Assembly (NCBI GenBank): GCA_031323845.1
Contig: JAVIYP010000083.1
Location: forward strand, 1 to 10,257
Length of the DNA: 10,257 nt
DNA from: PUPG01 sp031323845
GTDB taxonomy: Bacteria; Bacteroidota; Bacteroidia; Bacteroidales; UBA7960
Direction of reading: 5' to 3'
Below the pieces are notes generated by a model, which saw nothing but the letters and a program-made list of their open reading frames with translations, was not told the DNA's origin and made no database searches. Within the stretch, counting starts at the first letter, position 1. Each line of letters starts with the position of its first letter. Shown here piece by piece: positions 1 through 6,430 of the stretch. A program made the translations under genes and the position numbers.

Positions 1-398
1 CCGAAGTATTGCCGCTGGAGGTATTGCTGGTTTCCATCCCACCGGGAATTTTAACGGCCCTGCTGCTGTTGCTGAACGAGTTTCCGGATGCGGAAGCCGA
101 CAAGGCCGGTGGCCGGAAACACCTGGTCATTGTGCTCGGCAAGAAAAATGCTTCGCTGTTTTATGCGGCAAACATGGTCTTCACCTTTGCGATCATACTC
201 CTGTTACCCATTCTGGGTATCACCTCCTATTGGCTCTACCTGGCCCTGCTGCCCTTGCCGGTAGCTCTGAAAGCCTCGCAAACAGCCATAAAGCATTACA
301 ACGACATGAAAATGCTGCTGCCCGCACTGGGAATGAATGTGATGGTTGTACTGGGCACAGACCTGCTGATCGCCATTGCAGTGATCATTCAGCTGTAA
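1..398 (+). CDS. UbiA-family prenyltransferase, C-terminal part (5' end outside window)
   Basis: The reading frame is open from base 3 to the stop at 396-398, so this is the last roughly 131 residues of a gene that begins upstream. The protein is strongly hydrophobic with about four membrane segments. Between the first two lies NEFPDAEADKAGGRKHL, which resembles the second Asp-rich motif of UbiA-superfamily prenyltransferases (D-x-E-x-D followed by a basic loop and LG). These integral membrane enzymes move a polyprenyl chain onto an aromatic ring, for example in menaquinone synthesis (MenA), or onto other acceptors. The acceptor cannot be decided from this half. The TTG at 9-11 is not the true start, because the frame continues upstream of it. 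The gene ends three bases before the convergent methyltransferase stop, and no terminator is visible between them. Confidence 0.82.
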   Translation, partial: EVLPLEVLLVSIPPGILTALLLLLNEFPDAEADKAGGRKHLVIVLGKKNASLFYAANMVFTFAIILLLPILGITSYWLYLALLPLPVALKASQTAIKHYNDMKMLLPALGMNVMVVLGTDLLIAIAVIIQL

Positions 399-401
399 GG
401 A

Positions 402-1193
402 TCAGGGAAGATGCAAAGCGGCAATGTAATTGCTGCGTTCGCCATAGTAGGCGATTTCAGGAGTAAAACCGCATGAGCGTGCTGTGTGGCATAAGTGGTC
501 TTCATCAACAAAAAGCCACCGGAAAGGCCTGCCCTTCTGGCCGCCATAACTGAGTTGGTAGCGGATCTCTCCGTAATACCTGTCGCCCATGGGCAGCAAA
601 ATGGACCCATCCTCTTCACGGTACATGTAAAGAATGTCGGTTGATTCGATCCAGACCACACCGCCGGGATTTAACAGGCTTTTTACGTGCAGCAAAAGCT
701 TCTTCAGACCTTTCAGATCACAGGCCATCCCAATGCCGTTCATCAAAAAAAGAAGCGTGTCAAATTTTTGTCCGGAAAAAGTCATGATGTCTGACAGGTA
801 AGCCTTCCTGACACCGCGTTGTTTCATGGTGTCAACGGCACCCGGCGAGGTGTCAACAGCAGTAACCTCATAGCTCCTGTGCTGCAGTTCCAGGCTGTGA
901 GCACCGGCGCCTGCACCCACATCCAGAATGCTGCCCCTGCAGTTGTTTAATACCCGCTGCTCCCATTCGGGCATCTCGTCAAAGCTCCTGAAAAAATAGG
1001 CAACAGGCAGGGTTTCATCCTCTGTGAACCCGGAAAGCATGGTCTTCACCCTGATCACGCCGGCTGCGTTGCCACCCAGGAAATCTTCAAAGGCAATGCC
1101 GAATATGTCTGCGTTGTTTTTCAATGGTACGGGGTTAGTTGTTGATTTGTTGAATCGTTTATTTGTTGAATCGTTTATTGATTTTTTGTTCAT
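402..1193 (-). CDS. Class I SAM-dependent methyltransferase with repeat-derived N-terminus
   Basis: A protein of 263 residues read from the ATG at 1193. Motif I is ILDVGAGAGAHSLEL (about residues 90-104), followed by the post-I acidic motif VTAVDTSPGAV, then LLFLMNGIG (motif II region) and LLNPGGVVWIES (motif III region). This is the Rossmann-fold SAM-binding pattern of small-molecule or unassigned methyltransferases; the substrate is unknown. Family-like sequence starts near residue 28 (ADIFGIAFEDF). The first roughly 20 residues, rich in Asn, Ser, Thr and Lys, are encoded by a tandem 8-mer array and by a 66-bp repeat that recurs near the right end of the window. No in-frame ATG lies between this tail and the conserved domain, but a TTG at 1124 would give a start just before ADIFG. 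Either the repeat supplied a new start codon or translation begins at that TTG. A promoter -7 match lies at 1376-1383. Confidence 0.83.
   Translation of the reverse strand: MNKKSINDSTNKRFNKSTTNPVPLKNNADIFGIAFEDFLGGNAAGVIRVKTMLSGFTEDETLPVAYFFRSFDEMPEWEQRVLNNCRGSILDVGAGAGAHSLELQHRSYEVTAVDTSPGAVDTMKQRGVRKAYLSDIMTFSGQKFDTLLFLMNGIGMACDLKGLKKLLLHVKSLLNPGGVVWIESTDILYMYREEDGSILLPMGDRYYGEIRYQLSYGGQKGRPFRWLFVDEDHLCHTARSCGFTPEIAYYGERSNYIAALHLP
1135..1174 (-). repeat. Tandem 8-mer array, five units, inside the methyltransferase 5' end
   Basis: On the minus strand five 8-base units run without a gap from 1174 to 1135: acgattca, acaaataa, acgattca, acaaatca and acaactaa (consensus near ACRAWTCA). The same unit type follows the second copy of the 66-bp repeat at 10151-10174. 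Since 8 is not a multiple of 3, the array encodes an 8-residue peptide period in the methyltransferase frame, giving the low-complexity N-terminus rich in Asn, Ser, Thr and Lys. Confidence 0.8.
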
Positions 1194-1230
1194 TGTTACG
1201 GATGAAAACTGATTTCTGAGGTCAGAATTC
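1165..1230 (-). repeat. 66-bp dispersed inverted repeat, left copy
   Basis: Read on the minus strand, this matches 10095-10160 on the plus strand at 64 of 66 positions by eye. The first 52 bases are identical, and the two mismatches correspond to 10147 and 10150. It begins with GAATTCTGACCTCAG, contains the core CATCCGTAACAATG, and ends ACGATTCAAC. The ATG in the core is the apparent start codon of the methyltransferase (1193). Identity stops abruptly at both ends, where different versions of the 7-mer and 8-mer arrays begin. Confidence 0.9.
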
Positions 1231-1265
1231 TGACTTCCGACTTCTGACTTCCGGCTTCCGGCTTC
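1217..1265 (-). repeat. Phased degenerate 7-mer array, left cluster
   Basis: Seven consecutive 7-base units, read on the minus strand from 1265 down: gaagccg twice, then gaagtca, gaagtcg, gaagtca, gaattct and gacctca. Units differ by point changes, but the 7-base phase is kept exactly. The last two units lie in or touch the 66-bp dispersed repeat. Further unit-like pieces (gaagctc, gaagctg) occur up to about 1343, less regularly. The array lies in the probable 5' leader of the methyltransferase. Confidence 0.82.
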
Positions 1266-1294
1266 TTTTTCTTCCTTCGAGCTTCCAGTTCCCA

Positions 1295-1318
1295 GCAGGT
1301 TTCTCCCTGCGGTCGAAA
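1295..1318 (-). repeat. 24-bp short repeat module with small hairpin, left copy
   Basis: On the minus strand this 24-base module begins TTTCGACCGCAGGGAG and ends CCTGC. It matches 9711-9734 on the plus strand at 21 of 24 positions. GCAGG and CCTGC can pair around a 6-base loop. In both places it sits beside 7-mer arrays on the same relative strand, so it travels with the repeat family although its order relative to the array differs. Confidence 0.65.
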
Positions 1319-1375
1319 TAAACTTCCAGCTTCGAGCTCCTTACAGATTTCCCCTCACATAATTATTTCATTTTC

Positions 1376-1383
1376 CAAAAGTA
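1376..1383 (-). promoter_or_regulatory. Putative Bacteroidota -7 promoter element for the methyltransferase
   Basis: The minus strand reads TACTTTTG, an exact match to TAnnTTTG, the -7 element used by the Bacteroidota primary sigma factor. It lies just past the queA-like stop codon and points at the methyltransferase. No good -33 TTTG is seen. If it is used, the leader to the ATG at 1193 would be about 175 bases and would contain the whole 7-mer cluster. Confidence 0.5.
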
Positions 1384-1393
1384 CAATTCCGTT

Positions 1394-2668
1394 TCAGGAC
1401 GCCATTTCCTTCCTGAACAGCAAGCAGGCATCTCCATAGCTGAGAAAGCGATAAGCCCCGGCCAGTGCATGGTTATAGATCCGTTTCCATTCCGGTCCTG
1501 CGAAAGCAGCTACCAGCAACAGCAGCGTACTCTTTGGCAGGTGAAAGTTTGTAAGCAGTATGTCGGTGAGCTGAAACGGGTAACCGGGCACAATGATCAG
1601 CGAGGTGCTGCCTTTTAACTGCTCAAGGTCGTTTTCTTCCATCCGGGTGCGCAGGCTTTTCAACGCTTCCAGCGGAGGGGGCTTTTCCCCCTGCCATCCG
1701 TAAGGCACCCACTGCGCCAGCTCGGCATGGCTGATATTCATCGCTTCGCCCTTGCCGATCAGGGCACCGATCCAGTATAGGCTTTCCAGCGTACGCATGC
1801 TTGTGGTGCCGACACACATCAGCGATTTTGCCCCGGTCGAATCATTTTCAGAAGGTTCGAGATGCCTGATCAGCCGGTCAAGTAGTCGCCGTTCGATCAC
1901 GAAGGGCTCCGCATGCATGCTGTGTCCGGTGATCTGCGCTGCACTCACCGGTTTAAAGGTCCCGGCGCCCACATGAAGGGTCAGGTACTCCGTATGTACT
2001 CCATAACTGCGAAGCTTACGGATCATGTCGGGGGTAAAATGCAGTCCTGCCGTCGGAGCTGCCACCGAGCCGTCGTTGCGGGCAAACACACACTGGTAAG
2101 ACGTTTTGTCGCCCTCTTCGGCAGCGCGTGTGATGTAGGGAGGCAAAGGCGTTTTGCCTGCCTTTTCAAGCACCTCGCCAAAGCTCAACCGCGATGGAGT
2201 CCAGCTGAACACCACCTCACAGGCATCTTCCACAGGGGCGCCTTTCCTTGCTTCGAGACGAAAGTCAGCCTCCGGATGAACGATTTCCAGGGGTCCTTCC
2301 TTCCATTTTTTGGCATTCCCGACGAGTGCCAGCCACGAAACGGATCCCGTCCGCGCAAGCGCCAGCTGGGGGTCGCGTCCGTCATTCATCGGATGCAGGC
2401 AAAAGATCTCTATACGCGCACCACTTGGTTTGAAAAACTCAAGACGCGCCTGGACCACCCGGGTGTCATTCAGCAACATCAGGCTGCCCGGTTCAAGATA
2501 GCGGTCAACGTTTTCAAAAACAGCATCTTCAATAACATCATTGTTACAGACCAGCAACTTCGAACGCTGTCGGTCGGGCAAAGGGTATGCGGCAATCCTT
2601 GAAGCGGGAAGCTCGTAATGATAGTCGCTGATCTTTATGTTTGCTAACTTCATAGTCCTGATGCCCAT
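1394..2668 (-). CDS. queA: QueA-like S-adenosylmethionine:tRNA ribosyltransferase-isomerase (long form)
   Basis: 424 residues from the ATG at 2668, or 419 from the ATG at 2653 (MKLANIKISDY), which fits the usual QueA N-terminus better. The canonical enzyme transfers and isomerises the ribosyl group of SAM onto 7-aminomethyl-7-deazaguanine in tRNA, forming epoxyqueuosine at the wobble position. Family motifs in order: LLNDTRVVQARL (65-76), APTAGLHFTPDM (204-215), HVGAGTFKPV (232-241), CVGTTSMRTLESLYW (285-299), LLTNFHLPKSTLLLLVAAF (371-389) and YRFLSYGDACLLF (406-418). Typical QueA is about 340-360 residues. The extra length lies mainly at about 300-350, between the GTTSMRTLES and TNFHLP motifs. 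Long forms of this kind are known in Bacteroidota and may be a paralog with a shifted role. It follows the acyl-CoA synthetase by 12 bases and is probably co-transcribed with it. Confidence 0.88.
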   Translation of the reverse strand: MGIRTMKLANIKISDYHYELPASRIAAYPLPDRQRSKLLVCNNDVIEDAVFENVDRYLEPGSLMLLNDTRVVQARLEFFKPSGARIEIFCLHPMNDGRDPQLALARTGSVSWLALVGNAKKWKEGPLEIVHPEADFRLEARKGAPVEDACEVVFSWTPSRLSFGEVLEKAGKTPLPPYITRAAEEGDKTSYQCVFARNDGSVAAPTAGLHFTPDMIRKLRSYGVHTEYLTLHVGAGTFKPVSAAQITGHSMHAEPFVIERRLLDRLIRHLEPSENDSTGAKSLMCVGTTSMRTLESLYWIGALIGKGEAMNISHAELAQWVPYGWQGEKPPPLEALKSLRTRMEENDLEQLKGSTSLIIVPGYPFQLTDILLTNFHLPKSTLLLLVAAFAGPEWKRIYNHALAGAYRFLSYGDACLLFRKEMAS

Positions 2669-2680
2669 TTGTAAGTCCGC

Positions 2681-4618
2681 TTACGCAGAGAGTGCTGCAA
2701 TCACCTTTCTGTTCGCTTCGTTGTAGAAATCCTTGCCTTCGGGCGTAAACAAGCCGGAAAGTGTTTCCATGTAGTACGCATGGATTACCGGACGTACAAT
2801 TTTCATGGTGCTGTTGACCATGCCATTGGCCTCGGAGAAGGCCTCGGGTATCAGGGCCACGGCAGCCGGCAACCAGCGGGGCGGAAACATCCCCTCGAAC
2901 TCACCTCCGGGCATAAACCTGTTCAGCTCATCGCGGAGCTTGTCAAGGGCCAGCTGTTGTCCCAGTTCGCTTTCAGCGGAAATATTATTCCTCTTCAGGT
3001 AGTGCAGCACAGCCGCCTTATTGACCACCGCAAGGGCGGCGGTGTAAGCCGACTGGTTGTTGTACAGCATAATCTGGTCGAAGTAGGCTGATTTCTCCAT
3101 GATGGCCTCCTCGATTCCCTCGGGACTGTATTTTTCGCCGTCGCTGCCGATCAGCAGACTTTTCGTACGGCCCAGAACGTACAGGTATCCATCCTTGTCG
3201 AGGTAACCCAAATCCCCGGTGTAGAGCCATCCGTCGCGCAGCACTTCCGAGGTGGCCTCTTCATTATCCCAGTATCCCACCATTACGTTTTCGCCGCGAA
3301 CGACGATCTCGCCCTGTCCGCCGATGGGTTTTTCACGGCCGTCGTCGCTGCAGATTTTCAGGTCAAGCCGCGGAACCACCTTGCCGGACGAACCCATTTT
3401 GTGAAAGGTGGGGGTGTTGGAAGAGATCACCGGTGCCGCCTCGGTGAGTCCATAACCCTGGAACATGGGCATCCCGATGGCATAGAAAAAGCGCTGCAGT
3501 TCAATGTCCAGCAAGGCGCCGCCTCCTACAAAAAACTGCAGGCGGCCCCCGAAACCGGCACGTATCTTACCGAACAACATCTTATCAAACAAACGATACA
3601 AAGGCTTCAGAAGGTTGCGTAAGCCACCACCCTTGTTGTACCCCTCGCGATTATAGGCATAGGCGGTTTTCAAGCCCAGCCTGAAGAGCCACCAGGCAAT
3701 GGCCCCCTTAGCTTTGACGCCCTGCTCAATGTTTCTTTTGAAGGTTTTGGCCAGGGCCGGCACGCTCAATAAAAAATGGGGCCTGATCTCCCTAATGCAA
3801 ATGGGAATGTTTCTGAGCGTTTCATTCAGTGTTTTACCCACTTTTAAGGAGGCCAGGCTCGCTCCATTCCTGATCAGGGCATAGATGCCAACAGTATGGG
3901 CAAATGAATGATCCCACGGCAGTATATGCAGTGATGTGTACTCAGGAGGTACATCAAAAATCAAAGAAGCCTGCTCTACGTTGTGAAGATAGTTTTGATG
4001 GGAAAGGATAATACCCTTGGGGTCAGCGGTAGTGCCCGAGGTGTAGCAGATGTTTGCATAATCGTCGGCGCGCAGTGAATCCTTTTCGCGCTGCAGCTTT
4101 TCCTCCAGTTGCTCCCGGCCGGGCAGGTCCTGTGTCCGGAGGGTATCAATGTCAATGAGTTTTTTGGAATGGACGTTGCACGCCGCCACATCAGCCTCTT
4201 CAGCCGGATCAAGCAGCACAACAAACTCCAGGTGCTCCAGCTGGTCAAGCAAGCCAAACACCTTATGCTTGTGGTTGCCTGAGACGATGACGCCCTTGCA
4301 TGCCGAATGCCTTAACCTGAACAGCAAATCGGCGGGTTCCTCGATTTTAACCGACAAAGGCACAGACACCGCGCCGCAAAACAACACCGCCAGCTCACCG
4401 ATAACCCAGTCGTTCCGGCCTTCCGAGATAAGAGCCACCCTGTCGCCCTTCTCCAGGCCGAGATTCAGCAGTCCAAGACAGGTAAGATGAAGCTGTTTTT
4501 CCACTTGTGCATAGGTCATGCCTTCATACTTGTCGTGCTCTTTTTCCCAAAGCATAACCCTGCCAGCGTGGATCCCGGCACTGAGTTCAAACAAATGGGG
4601 CAGGTTTTTATATTCCAT
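2681..4618 (-). CDS. Long-chain acyl-CoA synthetase, AMP-forming (FAA1-type)
   Basis: 645 residues from the ATG at 4618, normal for long-chain fatty acid-CoA ligases (COG1022 type). It should activate fatty acids with ATP and CoA through an acyl-adenylate, at the membrane or in the cytosol. Adenylate-forming motifs appear in order: YTSGTTADPKG (192-202, phosphate-binding loop A3), GYGLTEAAP (388-396, A5), GWLYTGDLGYLDKDGYLY (463-480, A7) with GRTKS (483-487, A8), and STMKIVRP (603-610), whose Lys606 fits the catalytic lysine of the mobile C-terminal domain. One deviation is Ala198 where most members have Gly in SGTTG. Chain-length preference cannot be read from the sequence. It is the first gene of a likely two-gene unit with the queA-like gene and is divergent from the SulP gene across about 130 bases. 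No minus-strand promoter stands out in that gap. Confidence 0.93.
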   Translation of the reverse strand: MEYKNLPHLFELSAGIHAGRVMLWEKEHDKYEGMTYAQVEKQLHLTCLGLLNLGLEKGDRVALISEGRNDWVIGELAVLFCGAVSVPLSVKIEEPADLLFRLRHSACKGVIVSGNHKHKVFGLLDQLEHLEFVVLLDPAEEADVAACNVHSKKLIDIDTLRTQDLPGREQLEEKLQREKDSLRADDYANICYTSGTTADPKGIILSHQNYLHNVEQASLIFDVPPEYTSLHILPWDHSFAHTVGIYALIRNGASLASLKVGKTLNETLRNIPICIREIRPHFLLSVPALAKTFKRNIEQGVKAKGAIAWWLFRLGLKTAYAYNREGYNKGGGLRNLLKPLYRLFDKMLFGKIRAGFGGRLQFFVGGGALLDIELQRFFYAIGMPMFQGYGLTEAAPVISSNTPTFHKMGSSGKVVPRLDLKICSDDGREKPIGGQGEIVVRGENVMVGYWDNEEATSEVLRDGWLYTGDLGYLDKDGYLYVLGRTKSLLIGSDGEKYSPEGIEEAIMEKSAYFDQIMLYNNQSAYTAALAVVNKAAVLHYLKRNNISAESELGQQLALDKLRDELNRFMPGGEFEGMFPPRWLPAAVALIPEAFSEANGMVNSTMKIVRPVIHAYYMETLSGLFTPEGKDFYNEANRKVIAALSA

Positions 4619-4697
4619 GGTTGATTGTTATGTGGCGAAATCAGCCAGATTCGATATCCAAAAAATGAAACGATAAAGAAGTTTTTGGCAAAAAAAC

Positions 4698-4705
4698 TAA
4701 ATTTG
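4698..4705 (+). promoter_or_regulatory. Putative -7 promoter element for the SulP transporter
   Basis: TAAATTTG matches TAnnTTTG exactly and is followed by CACC, a context often seen downstream of Bacteroidota -7 elements. It lies 42 bases before the start codon at 4748, predicting a leader of about 35 bases. A TTTG at 4684-4687 is too close (10 bases) to be the -33 element. A second, weaker match, TTAGTTTG at 4733-4740, would give an almost leaderless transcript. Confidence 0.55.
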
Positions 4706-4747
4706 CACCTTATAACCAATAATTGTTCATAATTAGTTTGCATCAGG

Positions 4748-6403
4748 ATGTTTCAACCGGTACTGTTTTCTCTTATAAAAAAATACAAGAAGCAGTTTTT
4801 TATTGCCGACCTGGGTGCGGGATTGATTGTGGGCATTGTTGCATTGCCCCTGGCGATAGCCTTTTCCATTGCCTCCGGCGTGCCTCCTGAAACAGGACTG
4901 ATAACAGCCGTTGTAGTTGGTTTCCTCGTTTCCTTTTTTGGGGGCAGCAGGGTGCAGATCGGAGGCCCCTCCGGTGCGCTTATCGTTGTGATCTACGGTA
5001 CTATGCAGCAATTTGGCTTTGAAGGGGTTGTCATCGCTTCCATCATGGCGGGCATGCTGCTGATAATTATGGGATTGCTCCGTGCCGGTACCATCATACA
5101 ATTTATGCCTTATCCTATTGTTGTCGGCTTTACCAGCGGGATTGCCCTGATCATTTTTACCGGCCAGATACAGGATTTTCTTGGGATTGCAGCACCGGGC
5201 GCCCCGGCAGAGCCTCTTGACAAATGGATCTATTACGCCAGGAATCTTTCGGAAATCAATGCAGTGGCTGCCTTCATCGGACTGCTCACCATGCTGATCA
5301 CCCTGTTCTGGCACAATGTGTACAAAAAGATTCCGGGTTCCCTGGTGGGCATCATCACGGCTACGCTGCTCACCCTGGTGTTTAACCTGGAACTGGAAAC
5401 CATTGGCAGCCGGTTCGGCACTTTTTCAGCATCCTTTGCACTTCCGGGCTTTTCAAACGTTTCCTTTGAACTGATACAGCAGCTTTTTGTTCCGGCATTC
5501 ACCATCGCAGCACTAATTGCCATTGAGTCCCTGCTCTCAGCCATCGTCGCCGATGGAGCCACCGGATACAGACATCGCCCCAACACAGAGCTTATGGCCC
5601 AGGGCATTGCCAACATCTGCGCTCCGCTGCTCGGCGGGATGGCCGGATCGGGCGCGTTGGCAAAAACCATGACCAACATCCGGAACGGAGGCAAAACACC
5701 GCTGGCCGGTATCATTCACGCCATCGTTATTTTGCTGTTCATGCTCTTCCTGGGTAAACTGGCGATGTATATTCCCCTCACCGCTCTTGCCGGAGTGCTG
5801 ATCGTGGTGGCCTACAACATGAGCGAATGGCGTTCCTTCAGAAGCATACTCAAAAGCTCCCGCGGTGAAATCGCCGTACTCCTTACCACCTTCCTGCTGA
5901 CCATTTTTATCGGGTTAAATTTCGCCTTGCCCTTCGGCATCATCCTGGCCATGATCCTTTTCGTCAACAGGGTTATGGAAACTACTGATATTGAGATATT
6001 AAGACACGAGGTGGAAGACGAACGCTCGCATGTCTCCGATGAATTTGAGACCCTGGAAATACCCAAAGGGGTGGAAGTCTTTCAGATCAAGGGGCCTTTC
6101 TTTTTTGGGATTGTCAATAAATTCGAAGAAGCGGAGAAGGAGATACACGAGCTGCCGCGCGTACGCATCATACGCATGCGGCGTGTGCCGTTCATCGACT
6201 CGACGGGACTAAAAAACCTGCGCAGCTTCGTTCAGCGATCCAGAAATCACCATACGGAAATTATCTTGTCGGGCGTTACCCCGAAGGCGCTGCAAGTGTT
6301 AAGAAAAGACGGCCTTCACTGCGAAATCGGCAGAAAGAATATCTGTAATACCATTGAGGAAGCCCTCGAAAGGAGTCGTGAAATACTGAAAGGAGACAGC
6401 TGA
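4748..6403 (+). CDS. SulP-family anion transporter with C-terminal STAS domain
   Basis: 551 residues, an inner-membrane protein of the SulP/SLC26 family, which moves sulfate, bicarbonate or similar anions, usually by proton or sodium coupling. The N-terminal signature is clear: DLGAGLIVGIVALPLAIAF (21-39) then GVPPETGL (44-51), followed by IGGPSGALIV (71-80). ELMAQGIANI (281-290) and GALAKTMTNIRNGG (302-315) are further family motifs. About 10-12 hydrophobic segments span residues 20-408. Residues about 438-551 form a STAS domain with DSTG at 484-487, the loop whose serine is phosphorylated in the anti-sigma antagonist SpoIIAA. The start at 4748 has AGG directly before the ATG, a poor Shine-Dalgarno. 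The substrate is not decided: there are no sulfate-assimilation genes nearby to favour sulfate, and BicA-like bicarbonate uptake is equally open. The gene converges on ftcD with a 27-base gap and no clear terminator. Confidence 0.93.
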   Translation: MFQPVLFSLIKKYKKQFFIADLGAGLIVGIVALPLAIAFSIASGVPPETGLITAVVVGFLVSFFGGSRVQIGGPSGALIVVIYGTMQQFGFEGVVIASIMAGMLLIIMGLLRAGTIIQFMPYPIVVGFTSGIALIIFTGQIQDFLGIAAPGAPAEPLDKWIYYARNLSEINAVAAFIGLLTMLITLFWHNVYKKIPGSLVGIITATLLTLVFNLELETIGSRFGTFSASFALPGFSNVSFELIQQLFVPAFTIAALIAIESLLSAIVADGATGYRHRPNTELMAQGIANICAPLLGGMAGSGALAKTMTNIRNGGKTPLAGIIHAIVILLFMLFLGKLAMYIPLTALAGVLIVVAYNMSEWRSFRSILKSSRGEIAVLLTTFLLTIFIGLNFALPFGIILAMILFVNRVMETTDIEILRHEVEDERSHVSDEFETLEIPKGVEVFQIKGPFFFGIVNKFEEAEKEIHELPRVRIIRMRRVPFIDSTGLKNLRSFVQRSRNHHTEIILSGVTPKALQVLRKDGLHCEIGRKNICNTIEEALERSREILKGDS

Positions 6404-6430
6404 CCGGTAACCGGCGGGCTTCCGTTGTAC

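Noticed and set aside
1913..2602. A 229-codon plus-strand frame opposite the queA-like gene
   Set aside because: It is antisense to a gene with clear family motifs throughout, and its product shows no domain. It is a by-product of codon bias.
6404..6430. CCGGTAACCGG palindrome between the SulP and ftcD stops as a terminator
   Set aside because: The stem is only four base pairs with a 3-base loop, and no T stretch follows on either strand.
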